DNA of 37,949 nt from the NCBI GenBank assembly GCA_003134515.1, contig PLBM01000043.1, forward strand, positions 194 through 38,142, in the 5' to 3' direction. This document shows, in pieces, positions 1-9,076 of this stretch. The notes under the pieces were generated by a model, which searched no databases, was not told the DNA's origin, and saw only the letters and a program-made list of their open reading frames with translations. This DNA is from Acidimicrobiaceae bacterium. Lineage in GTDB: Bacteria > Actinomycetota > Acidimicrobiia > Acidimicrobiales > RAAP-2. The translations under genes and the position numbers were made by a program. Numbering within the stretch: position 1 is the stretch's first letter; every line of letters begins with the position of its first letter.

Positions 1-947
1 AACTCCACCGCGCGCGCCGCGGCTTCGGCCACGAGTAGTCCCAGCGGCTCGGCGAGACCCACGTCTTCACTCGCGAGGATGACGAGACGACGAGCAATGA
101 AACGCGCGCTCTCGCCGCTCTCGAGCAAAGTGACCATCCAATAGAGCGCGGCGTCGGGGTCAGAGCCGCGCACTGATTTAATGAAGGCGCTGATCTGGTC
201 GTAGTGCGTGTCGGCGGACTGGTGATAGAGACGACCGTCTCTCGCTCGAGCGACGTGGCCGACCTCGACGGGCTCGCCGGGGTCTTCGATGTTTACGAGC
301 ACGATGGCGGTGTCGAGCGTGGTCAGGGCGCTTCGCGCGTCGCCATCGGCCGACGACGCCACCGCCGCCAGTGCGTCGTCGGAGATCGTCGCGCCTCTGA
401 GTTCGAGTCCGCGGCGAACGAGGGTCACGAGATCCTCTTCGCTGAGGGGGTGAAGTCGCCACAACGTGGACCTACTCATCAGCGCCGCGTTGACTTCGAA
501 GTAGGGATTCTCGGTCGTGGCGCCGATGAGCACGACTTCGCCGGTCTCAGTTGCCGGCAACAAGAGATCTTGCTGGGCCTTATTGAAACGGTGCACCTCA
601 TCGATAAAGAGCACCGTTCGTTGACCCTGCTCGCCCAGGCGCTCGCGAGCGCGCGCTATCGCTTCACGAACGTCCTTGACCCCGCTCGACACCGCCGAGA
701 GACTCTCGATGACGTAGTTCGCCGACGTCGCCAGAATCCGGGCCAGAGTGGTTTTGCCCGTACCCGCCGGGCCCCACAAGATCATCGAGGTCAACTGACG
801 CGCTTCGACTAGGCGCCGCAGGGGTCCGTCGACGCCCACCAAGTGGTCTTGGCCCACTACCTCGTCGAGCGTCCGAGGCCGTAGCAGTTCGGCCAGTGGC
901 GCCGATTCGCGCAGGCGCTCGTTGACGGCGTCGTCAAAGAGTGACGT
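1..947 (-). CDS. rarA: RarA/MgsA replication-associated AAA+ ATPase (3' end outside window)
   Basis: This frame is absent from the ORF track because it runs off the left edge. I translated it by hand. It shows a family-typical N-terminus (PLAELLRPRTLDEVVGQ), Walker A GPAGTGKT at about residues 59-66, Walker B LFIDEVH, and sensor region GATTENP. These define the RarA/MgsA/WRNIP1 AAA+ family, which acts at stalled replication forks. The C-terminal part is missing. The start is a problem: the conserved N-terminus has no ATG, GTG or TTG upstream of it, and the frame is closed directly upstream by the aspS stop TGA. I placed the start at ACG (947-945), which gives the expected 'SLFDDA'-like beginning. 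The first canonical start is a GTG at 857, inside the conserved VVGQ motif. A GTG overlapping the aspS stop as GTGA lies out of frame. The identity is firm, but the start is not. Confidence 0.9.
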
Positions 948-950
948 ACG

Positions 951-2699
951 TCACGATCCTTTCTTGGTGAAGCGAAGACGCAGCTCGTCCAAATGGCGCT
1001 CGGCAATACTCTTCGGCGCCCCAGTCATAAGATCGCTCCCCGACTGGGTCTTGGGAAAGGCGATGACCTCACGGATATTCTCCTCCCCGGCGAAGATGGC
1101 CACGAGCCGATCGATTCCGAACGCGAAGCCCGCGTGCGGCGGCGCGCCGAACTTGAACGCCCCGAGCAGGAAACCGAAGCGGCTTTGCGCCTCGTCGTCA
1201 CTGATGCCCAGAGCTCGAAAGATTCGCGATTGGATGTCGGCGCGATGCACCCGCACCGATCCACTGCCCAGCTCCCATCCGTTCAACACCAAGTCGTACG
1301 CCTGAGATCGAACCTTTAGCGGATCGCTCTCGATGAACTCAAGGTCCTCGGGATGGGGCATCGTGAAGGGGTGATGCGCCGCTTGAAGGTGGCCGTCTTC
1401 GTCAAAGCCTTCGAACAAGGGAAACTCGGTCACCCACACGTACTGGTGCGGCCCTTCGCTGACCGGCGGCGAGCCGAGGGTCACGCGAAGCGCCCCGAGC
1501 ACTTTAGAGGCGAGCGCGTACTCGTCGGCGACCACGAGTACAAGGTCGCCGACTTCGGCTCCGTCGACGCCTCGAAGCGCCGCCGCCTCGCGCTCGCTCA
1601 AGTAGCGCGCCAGCGGCGAGTCCAGTCCTTCACTCGTTATGCGAAACCACGCCAGTCCCTTCGCGCCGAGTTGCTTGGCGTGATCGATCAATTCATCGAG
1701 CTTCGCGCGCGAGAAATTGGCTCCGTTACTCACGCGCATTGCCTTCACCGTCGGCGCGGCGAACGCCTTCACGTCGCTCGTGGCGAACACCTCCGAGAGA
1801 TCGTGCAGCGTCATTGAAAATCGCAAGTCGGGCTTGTCTGTGCCGTAACGGTCCAGCGCCTCGGCCCAGGTCATGCTCGCAATGGCGCCGGGACGAACGC
1901 CCGTCGCCACTTCGGCGGCGTCTAAGACCGCCCGCGAAACGAAGCCCATGATGTCGTCTTGCGACACGAAGCTCGCTTCAAGATCAAGTTGGGTGAACTC
2001 AAACTGACGATCGGCTCGCAGGTCTTCGTCGCGCAGGCACCGAGCGATTTGGTAGTAGCGGTCGAACCCACCGACCATCAGCAGTTGCTTTGCGATCTGG
2101 GGGCTTTGGGGCAGCACGTAGAACTCGCCGGAGTGAAGACGTGAAGGCACCACGAACTCGCGAGAGCCTTCGGGCGTGGGCGCCCAGAGAAGCGGCGTCT
2201 CCACTTCACAAAATTCCTGAGCGTCCATGGCCCGACGTAACGCCGCGTTCACCTTGGCACGGAGGCGCAGATTGTGCTGCATCTTGTCGCGCCGAAGGTC
2301 CAAATAGCGATAGCGCAAGCGCACCTGCTCGTCGATGTCGAGACGATCGTCGAGTTGAAACGGCGGCACCTCGGCGAGTGAGAGCACCTCGATCTGACAA
2401 TCGCTTAACTCCACGGCCCCGGTCGACAAACGATCGTTGACAGTGCCTTCGGGTCGCGGAGTGACCGTGCCGGTGACGCGAACGACGTACTCACTCTTCA
2501 CCTCCACCGTGCCCTCGACCACCACTTGGACCACGCCCGAACGATCACGAACGTCGAGGAAGGCCAGATGCTCTCCGTGCTCGCGGCGCTTAGCGACCCA
2601 GCCACAGACGCTGACGCGTTCTCCCACGTGACTCTCGTTGACCGAGCCACACAGCAAGTCGCGCATGGTGGTGGCTTCAACGTTGTCAGGCATCGTCAC
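951..2699 (-). CDS. aspS: Aspartyl-tRNA synthetase, probably non-discriminating type
   Basis: This class IIb aminoacyl-tRNA synthetase charges tRNA-Asp with aspartate. It has an N-terminal OB anticodon-binding fold (CGWVAKRREHG), a class II catalytic core (RYRYLDLRR, PEGSREFVVPSR, RDEDLRADRQFEFTQLD), the bacterial insertion domain, and motif 3 (FAFGIDRLVAIFAGEENIRE). At 582 aa it has full bacterial length. The longest start is GTG at 2699, with ATG at 2693 and at 2666. The 2666 start (MRDLLCG) matches the usual family N-terminus, so the true start is uncertain by 11 codons. Counting from that Met, His30 and the Gly in PEGTVN replace the Leu30 and Lys of E. coli. His and Gly at these sites are known determinants of non-discriminating AspRS enzymes, which also charge tRNA-Asn. 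The gene follows hisS with almost no gap and precedes rarA. Confidence 0.97.
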   Translation of the reverse strand: MTMPDNVEATTMRDLLCGSVNESHVGERVSVCGWVAKRREHGEHLAFLDVRDRSGVVQVVVEGTVEVKSEYVVRVTGTVTPRPEGTVNDRLSTGAVELSDCQIEVLSLAEVPPFQLDDRLDIDEQVRLRYRYLDLRRDKMQHNLRLRAKVNAALRRAMDAQEFCEVETPLLWAPTPEGSREFVVPSRLHSGEFYVLPQSPQIAKQLLMVGGFDRYYQIARCLRDEDLRADRQFEFTQLDLEASFVSQDDIMGFVSRAVLDAAEVATGVRPGAIASMTWAEALDRYGTDKPDLRFSMTLHDLSEVFATSDVKAFAAPTVKAMRVSNGANFSRAKLDELIDHAKQLGAKGLAWFRITSEGLDSPLARYLSEREAAALRGVDGAEVGDLVLVVADEYALASKVLGALRVTLGSPPVSEGPHQYVWVTEFPLFEGFDEDGHLQAAHHPFTMPHPEDLEFIESDPLKVRSQAYDLVLNGWELGSGSVRVHRADIQSRIFRALGISDDEAQSRFGFLLGAFKFGAPPHAGFAFGIDRLVAIFAGEENIREVIAFPKTQSGSDLMTGAPKSIAERHLDELRLRFTKKGS

Positions 2700-2700
2700 G

Positions 2701-3984
2701 TCACTTCGTCAGTAGGTTGGCCACCGTCGAAACGATCTCGCTCTGAGCTACGCGCAACTGCGTCTGCGCAAAGTCCCCGCTTCGAAGGTCCCTAATCGTA
2801 ACCTCACCGGTCTCAACCTCGCCGGGCCCCAAGAGCAGCGCTAAGCGAGCGCCCGACTTATCGGCCACCTTCATCTGGGCCTTCATGGAACGATGATCGT
2901 AGGCGCGAGCGGTCGCGAATCCAGCCTGGCGAAGCCGTTCGACCAAGACTGTCGCCACGTCGTCGCCGGTGGTGTCGATGACGAAAAGGTCGAGCGCGCG
3001 ATCGAGAAGATCGCCCGTAACACCTTCGGCGTGTCGAGCGAGCAAGATTCGCTCGACGCCACTGCCAAAACCAATGCCGCTCGTGGGCTTGCCGCCCAGC
3101 AATTCGGCCAACTTGTCGTAACGTCCACCGCCGCCAATCGCGTTTTGGGCGCCCTCGAGCGCGTCGGCAATGAACTCAAAGGTCGTGCGCGTGTAGTAAT
3201 CAAAGCCCCGCACCAAGCGAGGGTCGAGGGTGCACTCGATGCCGAGCGACCCGAGTCCCGCGAGCACCTGGTCGAAGTGCGTGCGACACTCTTCACAGAG
3301 GTGATTGATGAGGAGTGGACCGTTGGAAGTGACCTCCACGCAGCGATCTCGCTTACAGTCCAACACCCGCAGCGGGTTCTGCCGCCAGATTTCGCGGTGC
3401 TCTTCACAGAGCTCGTCATGGTGGGCGGCCAAGTGCTCGCTCAAAAGCGTCACGTACGCGCCCCGACACGCCTCGTGACCCATGGAGTTGACGAGCAGAC
3501 GCACCCGGCGCAGCCCGACGTCGCGGTAAAAGCCATGGGCCAGAGCGATGACCTCCACGTCCGCCGCCGGGTCGTCGGTGCCAAGCACCTCGACGCCGAG
3601 TTGGTAGTGCTGACGATACCGTCCGGCCTGGGGGCGCTCGTAGCGAAACGCGGGCGTGGCGTACCAGGCCCTCCACGGCGTCGTCGGCTGGTGTTGCACA
3701 AAGGCGCGCACCACCGACGCGGTACCTTCTGGGCGCAGTGCGTAGCGTCGCTCGCCGCGGTCTTCGAAGACGTACATCTCTTTGGTGAAGACCTCGCTCT
3801 GCTCGCCAATACCACGTAGAAAGACCCCCACGTCCTCAAAAAGTGGGTTTATTACCAATGAGAAGTCGTAGCGATACGCGCGCTGGGCGAACAGCGCGAG
3901 GAGTCCTTCCCACAGTGCGGAGTCGGGTCCGAGCACGTCGTGGGTGCCCACGGGGGCCTGAAAGGGCGCGGCCGGTTCGCTCAT
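2701..3984 (-). CDS. hisS: Histidyl-tRNA synthetase
   Basis: This is a class IIa synthetase that charges tRNA-His. Signatures are GTHDVLGPD near the N-terminus, motif 2 region YALRPEGTASVVRAF and RYERPQAGRYRQHYQLG, the histidine-specific LVRGFDYYTRT (usual form LVRGLDYY), and motif 3 GIGFGSGVERI. A C-terminal anticodon-binding domain follows (about residues 330-420). At 427 aa it has normal length. The ATG overlaps the rel stop as ATGA, so the two genes are likely translationally coupled. The rel-hisS neighbourhood is common in actinobacteria. Confidence 0.97.
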   Translation of the reverse strand: MSEPAAPFQAPVGTHDVLGPDSALWEGLLALFAQRAYRYDFSLVINPLFEDVGVFLRGIGEQSEVFTKEMYVFEDRGERRYALRPEGTASVVRAFVQHQPTTPWRAWYATPAFRYERPQAGRYRQHYQLGVEVLGTDDPAADVEVIALAHGFYRDVGLRRVRLLVNSMGHEACRGAYVTLLSEHLAAHHDELCEEHREIWRQNPLRVLDCKRDRCVEVTSNGPLLINHLCEECRTHFDQVLAGLGSLGIECTLDPRLVRGFDYYTRTTFEFIADALEGAQNAIGGGGRYDKLAELLGGKPTSGIGFGSGVERILLARHAEGVTGDLLDRALDLFVIDTTGDDVATVLVERLRQAGFATARAYDHRSMKAQMKVADKSGARLALLLGPGEVETGEVTIRDLRSGDFAQTQLRVAQSEIVSTVANLLTK

Positions 3985-6191
3985 GAGGTCTTGTTCTGGC
4001 CCGGCAACGAGCGAAACGCGTCAAAGACGCCGTCAACCCCTTTGAGTGCCGCCAAAAGACTCGACAGATGCACCGGGTCGGCGAGCTCGACATCAAAGAT
4101 CATGCGCACGATACGCGCCCCCGACGTCGTGGAGCTGCTCGAGATGATATTGAGGTGGTACTCCGCGACGACTTTGGACACATCGAGCAGCAGACGCGAG
4201 CGGTCAAAGGCCATGATCTCCAGGACCGCTCGGTACTGACCACCCGCGGAGCCGTCCCACTCCACGTCGATAATTCGCTCACCAAGGCGCTGGGCCAACG
4301 CCACGGCATTGGAGCAGTCATCACGGTGCACCGACACGCCGCGGCCCTGGGTAATGAAACCCATAATGCTGTCACCGGGCACCGGCGAACAGCAACGCGC
4401 CAGATGAACCATGACGTCGTCGAGCCCTTCAACGTAAATCCCCGCCGTGCGGCGCGAGGTGCGATACGCGCGCGGCGCCTTGGCCACGGTTGTGGGCATC
4501 TGTTCGGCGTCGCCGCCACGCAACTCGCGGTCGAGTCGCTGCACGACCGCGTGTGCTGAGATCTGATCGCTGTCAATCGCCATGAAGAGTGCGTCGTGGT
4601 CTTCTAAGTTCATCGACGTGATGACCGCGTCGAGGGCGTCCGAGGAGAGCGATGTCGCGATGGGCAGGCCTTCTCGGCGAAGGGCCTTAGTCAGTTCCTC
4701 GCGACCACCCTCGATGGCGTCGTCGCGACGCTCGCGCTGGAACCATTGGCGAATCTTGGACTTGGCTCGAGACGATTGGGCGATATTCAGCCAATCGCGT
4801 GAGGGACCGGCGTTGTCGTTCTTATTCGTGACGATTTCGACGACGTCGGCCGAGCGCAGCGCGGTGTCGAGTGGCACCAAACGGCCGTTCACCTTGGCAC
4901 CCACGCAGTGGTGGCCGACCTCGGTGTGCACCGCATAGGCGAAGTCAATGGGCGTCGCCCCTTCGATGAGGGGGATCACGCGGCCCTTAGGAGTAAAGAT
5001 ATAGACCTCGTCCTGGCCGAGGTCGAGCTTCAATGCCTCTAAAAAGGCGATGGGGTCGTTCTCCTCTTGGTCGACGTCGGCCAATCGCTGCATCCAGGCC
5101 ACCTCCTTGGCCGAGGCGCCCTCTTTGTAACTCCAGTGAGCGGCCACGCCGAACTCGGCTCGCCGGTGCATCTCATGAGTGCGTATTTGAACTTCGACCG
5201 ACTTGCCACGTGGACCGATAACGGTGGTGTGCAGCGACTGATAGAGATTGAACTTCGGAGAGTTGATGAAGTCCTTAAAACGACCCTGGACCGGCGACCA
5301 CAGCGCGTGAATCGCCCCCAATGCCGCCCAACAGTCGCGCTCGTCTTCGACGATGAGCCGCAGCCCCACCAGGTCGAAGATATCGTCGAACTCCTTGCCG
5401 CCGACCACCATCTTTTCGTAGATACTCCAGAAGTGCTTCGGTCGACCACGCACCTCAGCCTTGATTCCAAACTCGTCGAGCTTGGCCGAGAGCGTCGACA
5501 TCACTTCACGCAGGTAGGCCTCGCGTTCGGGCTGGCGCGCGGCGACCATCTGTTCGATCTCGGCGTAACGCTTGGGGTGCAGCGTGGCAAAACTTAGATC
5601 CTCGAGCTGCCACTTCACCTGTTGCACGCCGAGTCGGTGGGCCAAGGGCGCGTAGACGTCGAGTGTCTCTTGGGCGATAGCGCGCTGGCGATGCATGGGC
5701 ATCACCGAGATGGTGCGCATGTTGTGGAGTCGGTCGGCCAACTTGATCAAGAGCACGCGCCAGTCCTGGGCCATGGCGATGAACATCTTGCGGATGGTGG
5801 CGGCCTGCTGAGCCTCCTTCGAGTCAAACTCGAGGCGGTCAAGCTTGGTGACCCCGTCGACTACCGCCGCCACTTGAGCACCGAACTCCTTGGCCAGCCA
5901 CTTCGTCGTGACTCCAGTGTCTTCCACGGCGTCGTGCAACAAAGCGGCCGCGATCGTAGTCTCGTCGAGACCCAGATCGGCCGTAATCCCGGCTACCGCG
6001 ATGGGGTGGGTGACGTAGGGCTCGCCCGTTCGGCGCAACTGACCCTCGTGGGCGTTTATGGCGGCAATTCCCGCTCGACGAATCAGGTCCACGTCGCCGT
6101 CGACGTGGTGCTCGTTAAAGCGCGCAATCAGGCGCTCAATCGAGCTCAGCAGCACCGGGTCGGCGGTGGAGCGTGAAGTGAGGCTAACCAT
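3981..6191 (-). CDS. rel: Bifunctional (p)ppGpp synthetase/hydrolase, RelA/SpoT (Rsh) family
   Basis: This is the stringent-response enzyme that makes and degrades (p)ppGpp. The HD hydrolase domain is intact: H86-D87 in LLHDAVEDTG and D152 in LADRLHNMRT. The synthetase domain has RFKD at 304-307 and EVQIRT at about 333. RFKD is the RXKD-type charge motif of bifunctional Rel proteins, as opposed to the EXDD motif of monofunctional RelA. A TGS domain (DEVYIFTPKG, about 395-460) and a C-terminal ACT domain (about 660-735) follow. At 736 aa it is typical length. It is the first gene of a rel-hisS-aspS-rarA run and is divergent from the kinase gene across 254 bp, so its promoter should lie at about 6192-6300. 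I found no convincing -35/-10 pair there. Confidence 0.96.
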   Translation of the reverse strand: MVSLTSRSTADPVLLSSIERLIARFNEHHVDGDVDLIRRAGIAAINAHEGQLRRTGEPYVTHPIAVAGITADLGLDETTIAAALLHDAVEDTGVTTKWLAKEFGAQVAAVVDGVTKLDRLEFDSKEAQQAATIRKMFIAMAQDWRVLLIKLADRLHNMRTISVMPMHRQRAIAQETLDVYAPLAHRLGVQQVKWQLEDLSFATLHPKRYAEIEQMVAARQPEREAYLREVMSTLSAKLDEFGIKAEVRGRPKHFWSIYEKMVVGGKEFDDIFDLVGLRLIVEDERDCWAALGAIHALWSPVQGRFKDFINSPKFNLYQSLHTTVIGPRGKSVEVQIRTHEMHRRAEFGVAAHWSYKEGASAKEVAWMQRLADVDQEENDPIAFLEALKLDLGQDEVYIFTPKGRVIPLIEGATPIDFAYAVHTEVGHHCVGAKVNGRLVPLDTALRSADVVEIVTNKNDNAGPSRDWLNIAQSSRAKSKIRQWFQRERRDDAIEGGREELTKALRREGLPIATSLSSDALDAVITSMNLEDHDALFMAIDSDQISAHAVVQRLDRELRGGDAEQMPTTVAKAPRAYRTSRRTAGIYVEGLDDVMVHLARCCSPVPGDSIMGFITQGRGVSVHRDDCSNAVALAQRLGERIIDVEWDGSAGGQYRAVLEIMAFDRSRLLLDVSKVVAEYHLNIISSSSTTSGARIVRMIFDVELADPVHLSSLLAALKGVDGVFDAFRSLPGQNKTS

Positions 6192-6445
6192 GGCCTCAGT
6201 CTACCGGCGCGTTCGCACATGTTACGGCGTGGTGATGCTGGCATTGACTCTTCGACCTATCACGAGCAACCATGTTTGCGCTCCGCGCCCCTCGACTTAC
6301 CGCACAAAGCTTTGGCGCGAAGTTTTGCTTGGCGACACGAACTTTATGTGTGTCCAATCAACCGCAGCGTGGTCAATACTCGTCAAAAACTCGTCCACCT
6401 CGGACCATCAACAGTGTTCGGCGATACGCTTGAATATCTTGACGA

Positions 6446-7912
6446 ATGCCCATGACTTCCATCGCTGACGTCCTCGGAGGGCGCTATCGTCTCGTCCGAC
6501 TGCTCGGTCGAGGGGGTATGTCTGATGTCTATGAGGCAGTGGACGAGCGCGACGGTACCTCCGTTGCCCTGAAGATCGTACGATCCGGCGACCCGGAATT
6601 CGTTCGGCGACTAACCCTGGAGGCCCAGGCCTTGGAGCGTTTCGAGCACCCGGGCCTCATCCGACTGCTGGACACCGGACTGGCCGGAGATGACGCGTAC
6701 TTGGTCATGCAGTTCGTCGACGGACCGACACTCGCCGAGTCACTCCAAAAGGGATCACTCAGCGCTCCGACAACGGCAGCGCTCGGGGCGAGAATGGCCG
6801 ATGCCTTGGCGTACGTGCACTCCCAGGGCGTAGTGCACCGTGACGTGAAACCGTCCAATATCCTGCAATCGGCCAGTGGCGACGCTTGGCTCGGGGACTT
6901 CGGCATCGCACAGCTCCATGACACGACGACGCTCACCGCGGCGGGGACAACCTTGGGAACCGTCGTGTACATGGCCCCGGAGCAACTCGAAGGTGGCCGC
7001 GTCGGTCCAAGCGCCGACATCTGGTCATTGGGCATTGTGTTGCTCGAATGCCTGACGGGACGGCGCGTCTACCAAGGCTCGCCGAGCGAGATCGTCGCGA
7101 GTCGAATGGCTGGGCCGGTGCCGGTACCAAAGGACTTACCGGTGCCATGGAAGATGGTTCTCGGTGGAATGCTTGATGTTCAACCCGAGCAACGCTTGAG
7201 CGGCGCTCAAGTCGCCGCCCTTTTGTCGACATCGGTATTCGCCACTCCGTGGCGAGCATCAAAGAACGATGAGACCGAACGCTTGTCGTCAGTGTCGGCG
7301 GAGGATTTCACGATACTCATGCCGGGCGAGGTCGTCGCCGGGACAAGATCCGGCGACGACACCCTCGTTGAAACGCCCCCGGAGCGCGTCACGACACCGC
7401 AACGAGGCGTCGCGTCTCACCGCTTTTCGCCGTGGCTGGTGTCAGGCGGTGTCATTGCCGCCGCGGCCGTCGTCGCCGCAATCTTCGTGTTCGCTTCGAA
7501 CCCTTCGAAAGCGCCAACCACGACTACACAGGCATCAACCACCACCACGTCAACCACCATCCTTTCCAGCTCCAGTGCACTCGCCCACTTGATTAGTGAT
7601 TTGGCGTCGGGCCAGACCACCGGTAGCGTCGACACTGGCTCTCAGCAAAGCATCTCTCAAGACGCCAACCAGTCACTTTTCGATGCCGAGTCGGGAGATT
7701 TGACTCAGGCCGGAAACGACCTCCAACAAGCGGCGACCGTCGTCGCCAACGGTGTACAAGGCGGACAAATCAGCCAACGCGAGGGCGCGATTCTTCAGAG
7801 TGATCTATCGGCGCTCGCCCTCTCGTTAGGCGTCAACGCGCCTAACGTAACGACAACGACGGCGCCTACATCACCGGGCAATAATGGCCACGGTCACGGC
7901 AAGGGCCACTGA
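6446..7912 (+). CDS. Membrane-anchored Ser/Thr protein kinase (PknB-like, no PASTA)
   Basis: This is a Hanks-type kinase. It has a glycine-rich loop (LGRGGMSDVYEAVD), catalytic Lys43 in VALKIV, Glu59, HRD loop VHRDVKPSN with Asp133, DFG Asp151 and APE (MAPEQ). All catalytic residues are present. A linker leads to one transmembrane helix at about 334-356, then a Thr/Ser-rich stretch and about 90 extracellular residues that look helical and rich in Gln, Asn, Ala and Ser. The protein ends in a Gly/His tail (GHGHGKGH). PASTA repeats, usual in actinobacterial PknB, are absent, so the sensed signal is unknown. The start could be ATG 6446 or ATG 6452. No strong Shine-Dalgarno is visible, which would fit a short or leaderless transcript. 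The gene sits alone in plus orientation between minus-strand housekeeping blocks. Confidence 0.93.
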   Translation: MPMTSIADVLGGRYRLVRLLGRGGMSDVYEAVDERDGTSVALKIVRSGDPEFVRRLTLEAQALERFEHPGLIRLLDTGLAGDDAYLVMQFVDGPTLAESLQKGSLSAPTTAALGARMADALAYVHSQGVVHRDVKPSNILQSASGDAWLGDFGIAQLHDTTTLTAAGTTLGTVVYMAPEQLEGGRVGPSADIWSLGIVLLECLTGRRVYQGSPSEIVASRMAGPVPVPKDLPVPWKMVLGGMLDVQPEQRLSGAQVAALLSTSVFATPWRASKNDETERLSSVSAEDFTILMPGEVVAGTRSGDDTLVETPPERVTTPQRGVASHRFSPWLVSGGVIAAAAVVAAIFVFASNPSKAPTTTTQASTTTTSTTILSSSSALAHLISDLASGQTTGSVDTGSQQSISQDANQSLFDAESGDLTQAGNDLQQAATVVANGVQGGQISQREGAILQSDLSALALSLGVNAPNVTTTTAPTSPGNNGHGHGKGH

Positions 7913-7928
7913 GTTGACTCAATGGCCC
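7903..7928. terminator. Bidirectional hairpin between kinase gene and secF
   Basis: The inverted repeat GGGCCAcTGAG-TTGA-CTCAaTGGCCC forms an 11-position stem with one C-A mismatch and a 4-nt loop. It includes the kinase stop codon and lies between two converging genes (22 bp gap). There is no long T-tract on either side, so termination strength is uncertain. Confidence 0.6.
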
Positions 7929-7933
7929 ACGTC

Positions 7934-9076
7934 CTAGCGGCGCTTCGGCTTTCGCGCGCGAGGTTGAATCGTCCCACCCATGATGCCCGAGCGCGTCGGA
8001 CGAGCGCCCGTTATCTTGCCCTCAGTCAATAAGCGCGCCGCGCTCGTAGCCGTCAAAGTCTGACGCTCGGATCGCTGATTAACGCGCGCGGCGAGTTCCT
8101 TGTAGCGAGGTTCGCGCTCTTTCATCCAGGCCAGGATCGGGCTCGCAATAAAGATGGACGAGTACGCCCCGCTCATGAGACCAACGAAGAGCGCCAGGCC
8201 GTAGTTCTGCAGGGTCGTCGCACCTAAGAGGTCCGCACCAATGAGAAGTACCGCGAGCACCGGCAAGATGGCGACCAGCGATGTATTGATCGATCTCGCC
8301 AGCGTCTGGTTCATCGAAAGATTGACCATCTCGCTGTAGGTGAGGTCCCCGCCCTTTAGCACGCCCTGGGTGTTATCGCGCACCCGGTCAAAGACGACCA
8401 CTGTGTCGTAGAGCGAGTAACCCAGAATCGTCAGGACGGCGATCACCGTATCGGGCGTGATCTGGAAACCAAAGAGCGAGAACACTCCGACCGTGACGAG
8501 CAGGTCGTGCACCATGGCGATAAACGCGGCAACAGCCATCTTGGGCTCAAAGCGAATACTGATGTAAGCCACCACCGCGATGAAGAAAACGATGAGGGCT
8601 TCGATCGCCTTATTGGTGATCTGACCGCCCCACGTGGGTCCGACGTTGCTCGTGGACACCTGATTGTTCGTGGTATGAGCCACCTTCGCCATTGCGTCCA
8701 CCACGTTGGTGGTCAAGGTGAGCGCCTTTTTCTGGGAGAGTGAGTTGATGTTGGCCGTGACTTGATACGTGTCGGAACCCAACTTCTCCACTTTGGGATT
8801 CGTGAGTCCCGCCTTTTGTACCGCACTGGTCATGTGCGCAATCGACGTGTTCGGCGCGAGCACTTCCCAGGAGCTACCGCCCTTGAAGTCGATACCGAGA
8901 TTGAAGCCACGAATAGCCAGCGAGCCCATGCCCAGCACGATGATGATCACCGAGACGCTAAACCAGATCTTGCGCCGTCCCACGAAGTCAACGGTCGTGA
9001 GTCCATGGTAGAGACGACCGAGATGACCGTAGACCTTGGTGTCGGGAGGTGGCGCCATGTCGGTGTCGTTACTCAC
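7934..9076 (-). CDS. secF: Protein translocase subunit SecF
   Basis: This integral membrane partner of SecD uses the proton motive force to assist the late steps of Sec-dependent export. The signatures are IDFKGGSSWEV in the periplasmic-type domain after TM1, and ILGYSLYDTVVVFDRVRDN in the TM4 region, which is the SecD/SecF hallmark. About six transmembrane helices are visible, and the C-terminal tail is basic (RARKPKRR). At 380 aa it has normal actinobacterial length. The start is GTG at 9076, within GTGAGTAA, so it overlaps the secD stop by 8 bases. Confidence 0.96.
   Translation of the reverse strand: MSNDTDMAPPPDTKVYGHLGRLYHGLTTVDFVGRRKIWFSVSVIIIVLGMGSLAIRGFNLGIDFKGGSSWEVLAPNTSIAHMTSAVQKAGLTNPKVEKLGSDTYQVTANINSLSQKKALTLTTNVVDAMAKVAHTTNNQVSTSNVGPTWGGQITNKAIEALIVFFIAVVAYISIRFEPKMAVAAFIAMVHDLLVTVGVFSLFGFQITPDTVIAVLTILGYSLYDTVVVFDRVRDNTQGVLKGGDLTYSEMVNLSMNQTLARSINTSLVAILPVLAVLLIGADLLGATTLQNYGLALFVGLMSGAYSSIFIASPILAWMKEREPRYKELAARVNQRSERQTLTATSAARLLTEGKITGARPTRSGIMGGTIQPRARKPKRR

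Noticed and set aside
204-812. 202-aa plus-strand ORF near the left edge
   Set aside because: It is the complement of rarA, whose motifs are clear on the minus strand.
2893-3819. 308-aa plus-strand ORF
   Set aside because: It is antisense to hisS, with no motif or start signal of its own.
6219-6455. Small plus-strand ORFs in the rel-kinase gap
   Set aside because: They have no Shine-Dalgarno, no motif, and two overlapping frames of equal quality. They are most likely chance ORFs in a 254-bp promoter region.
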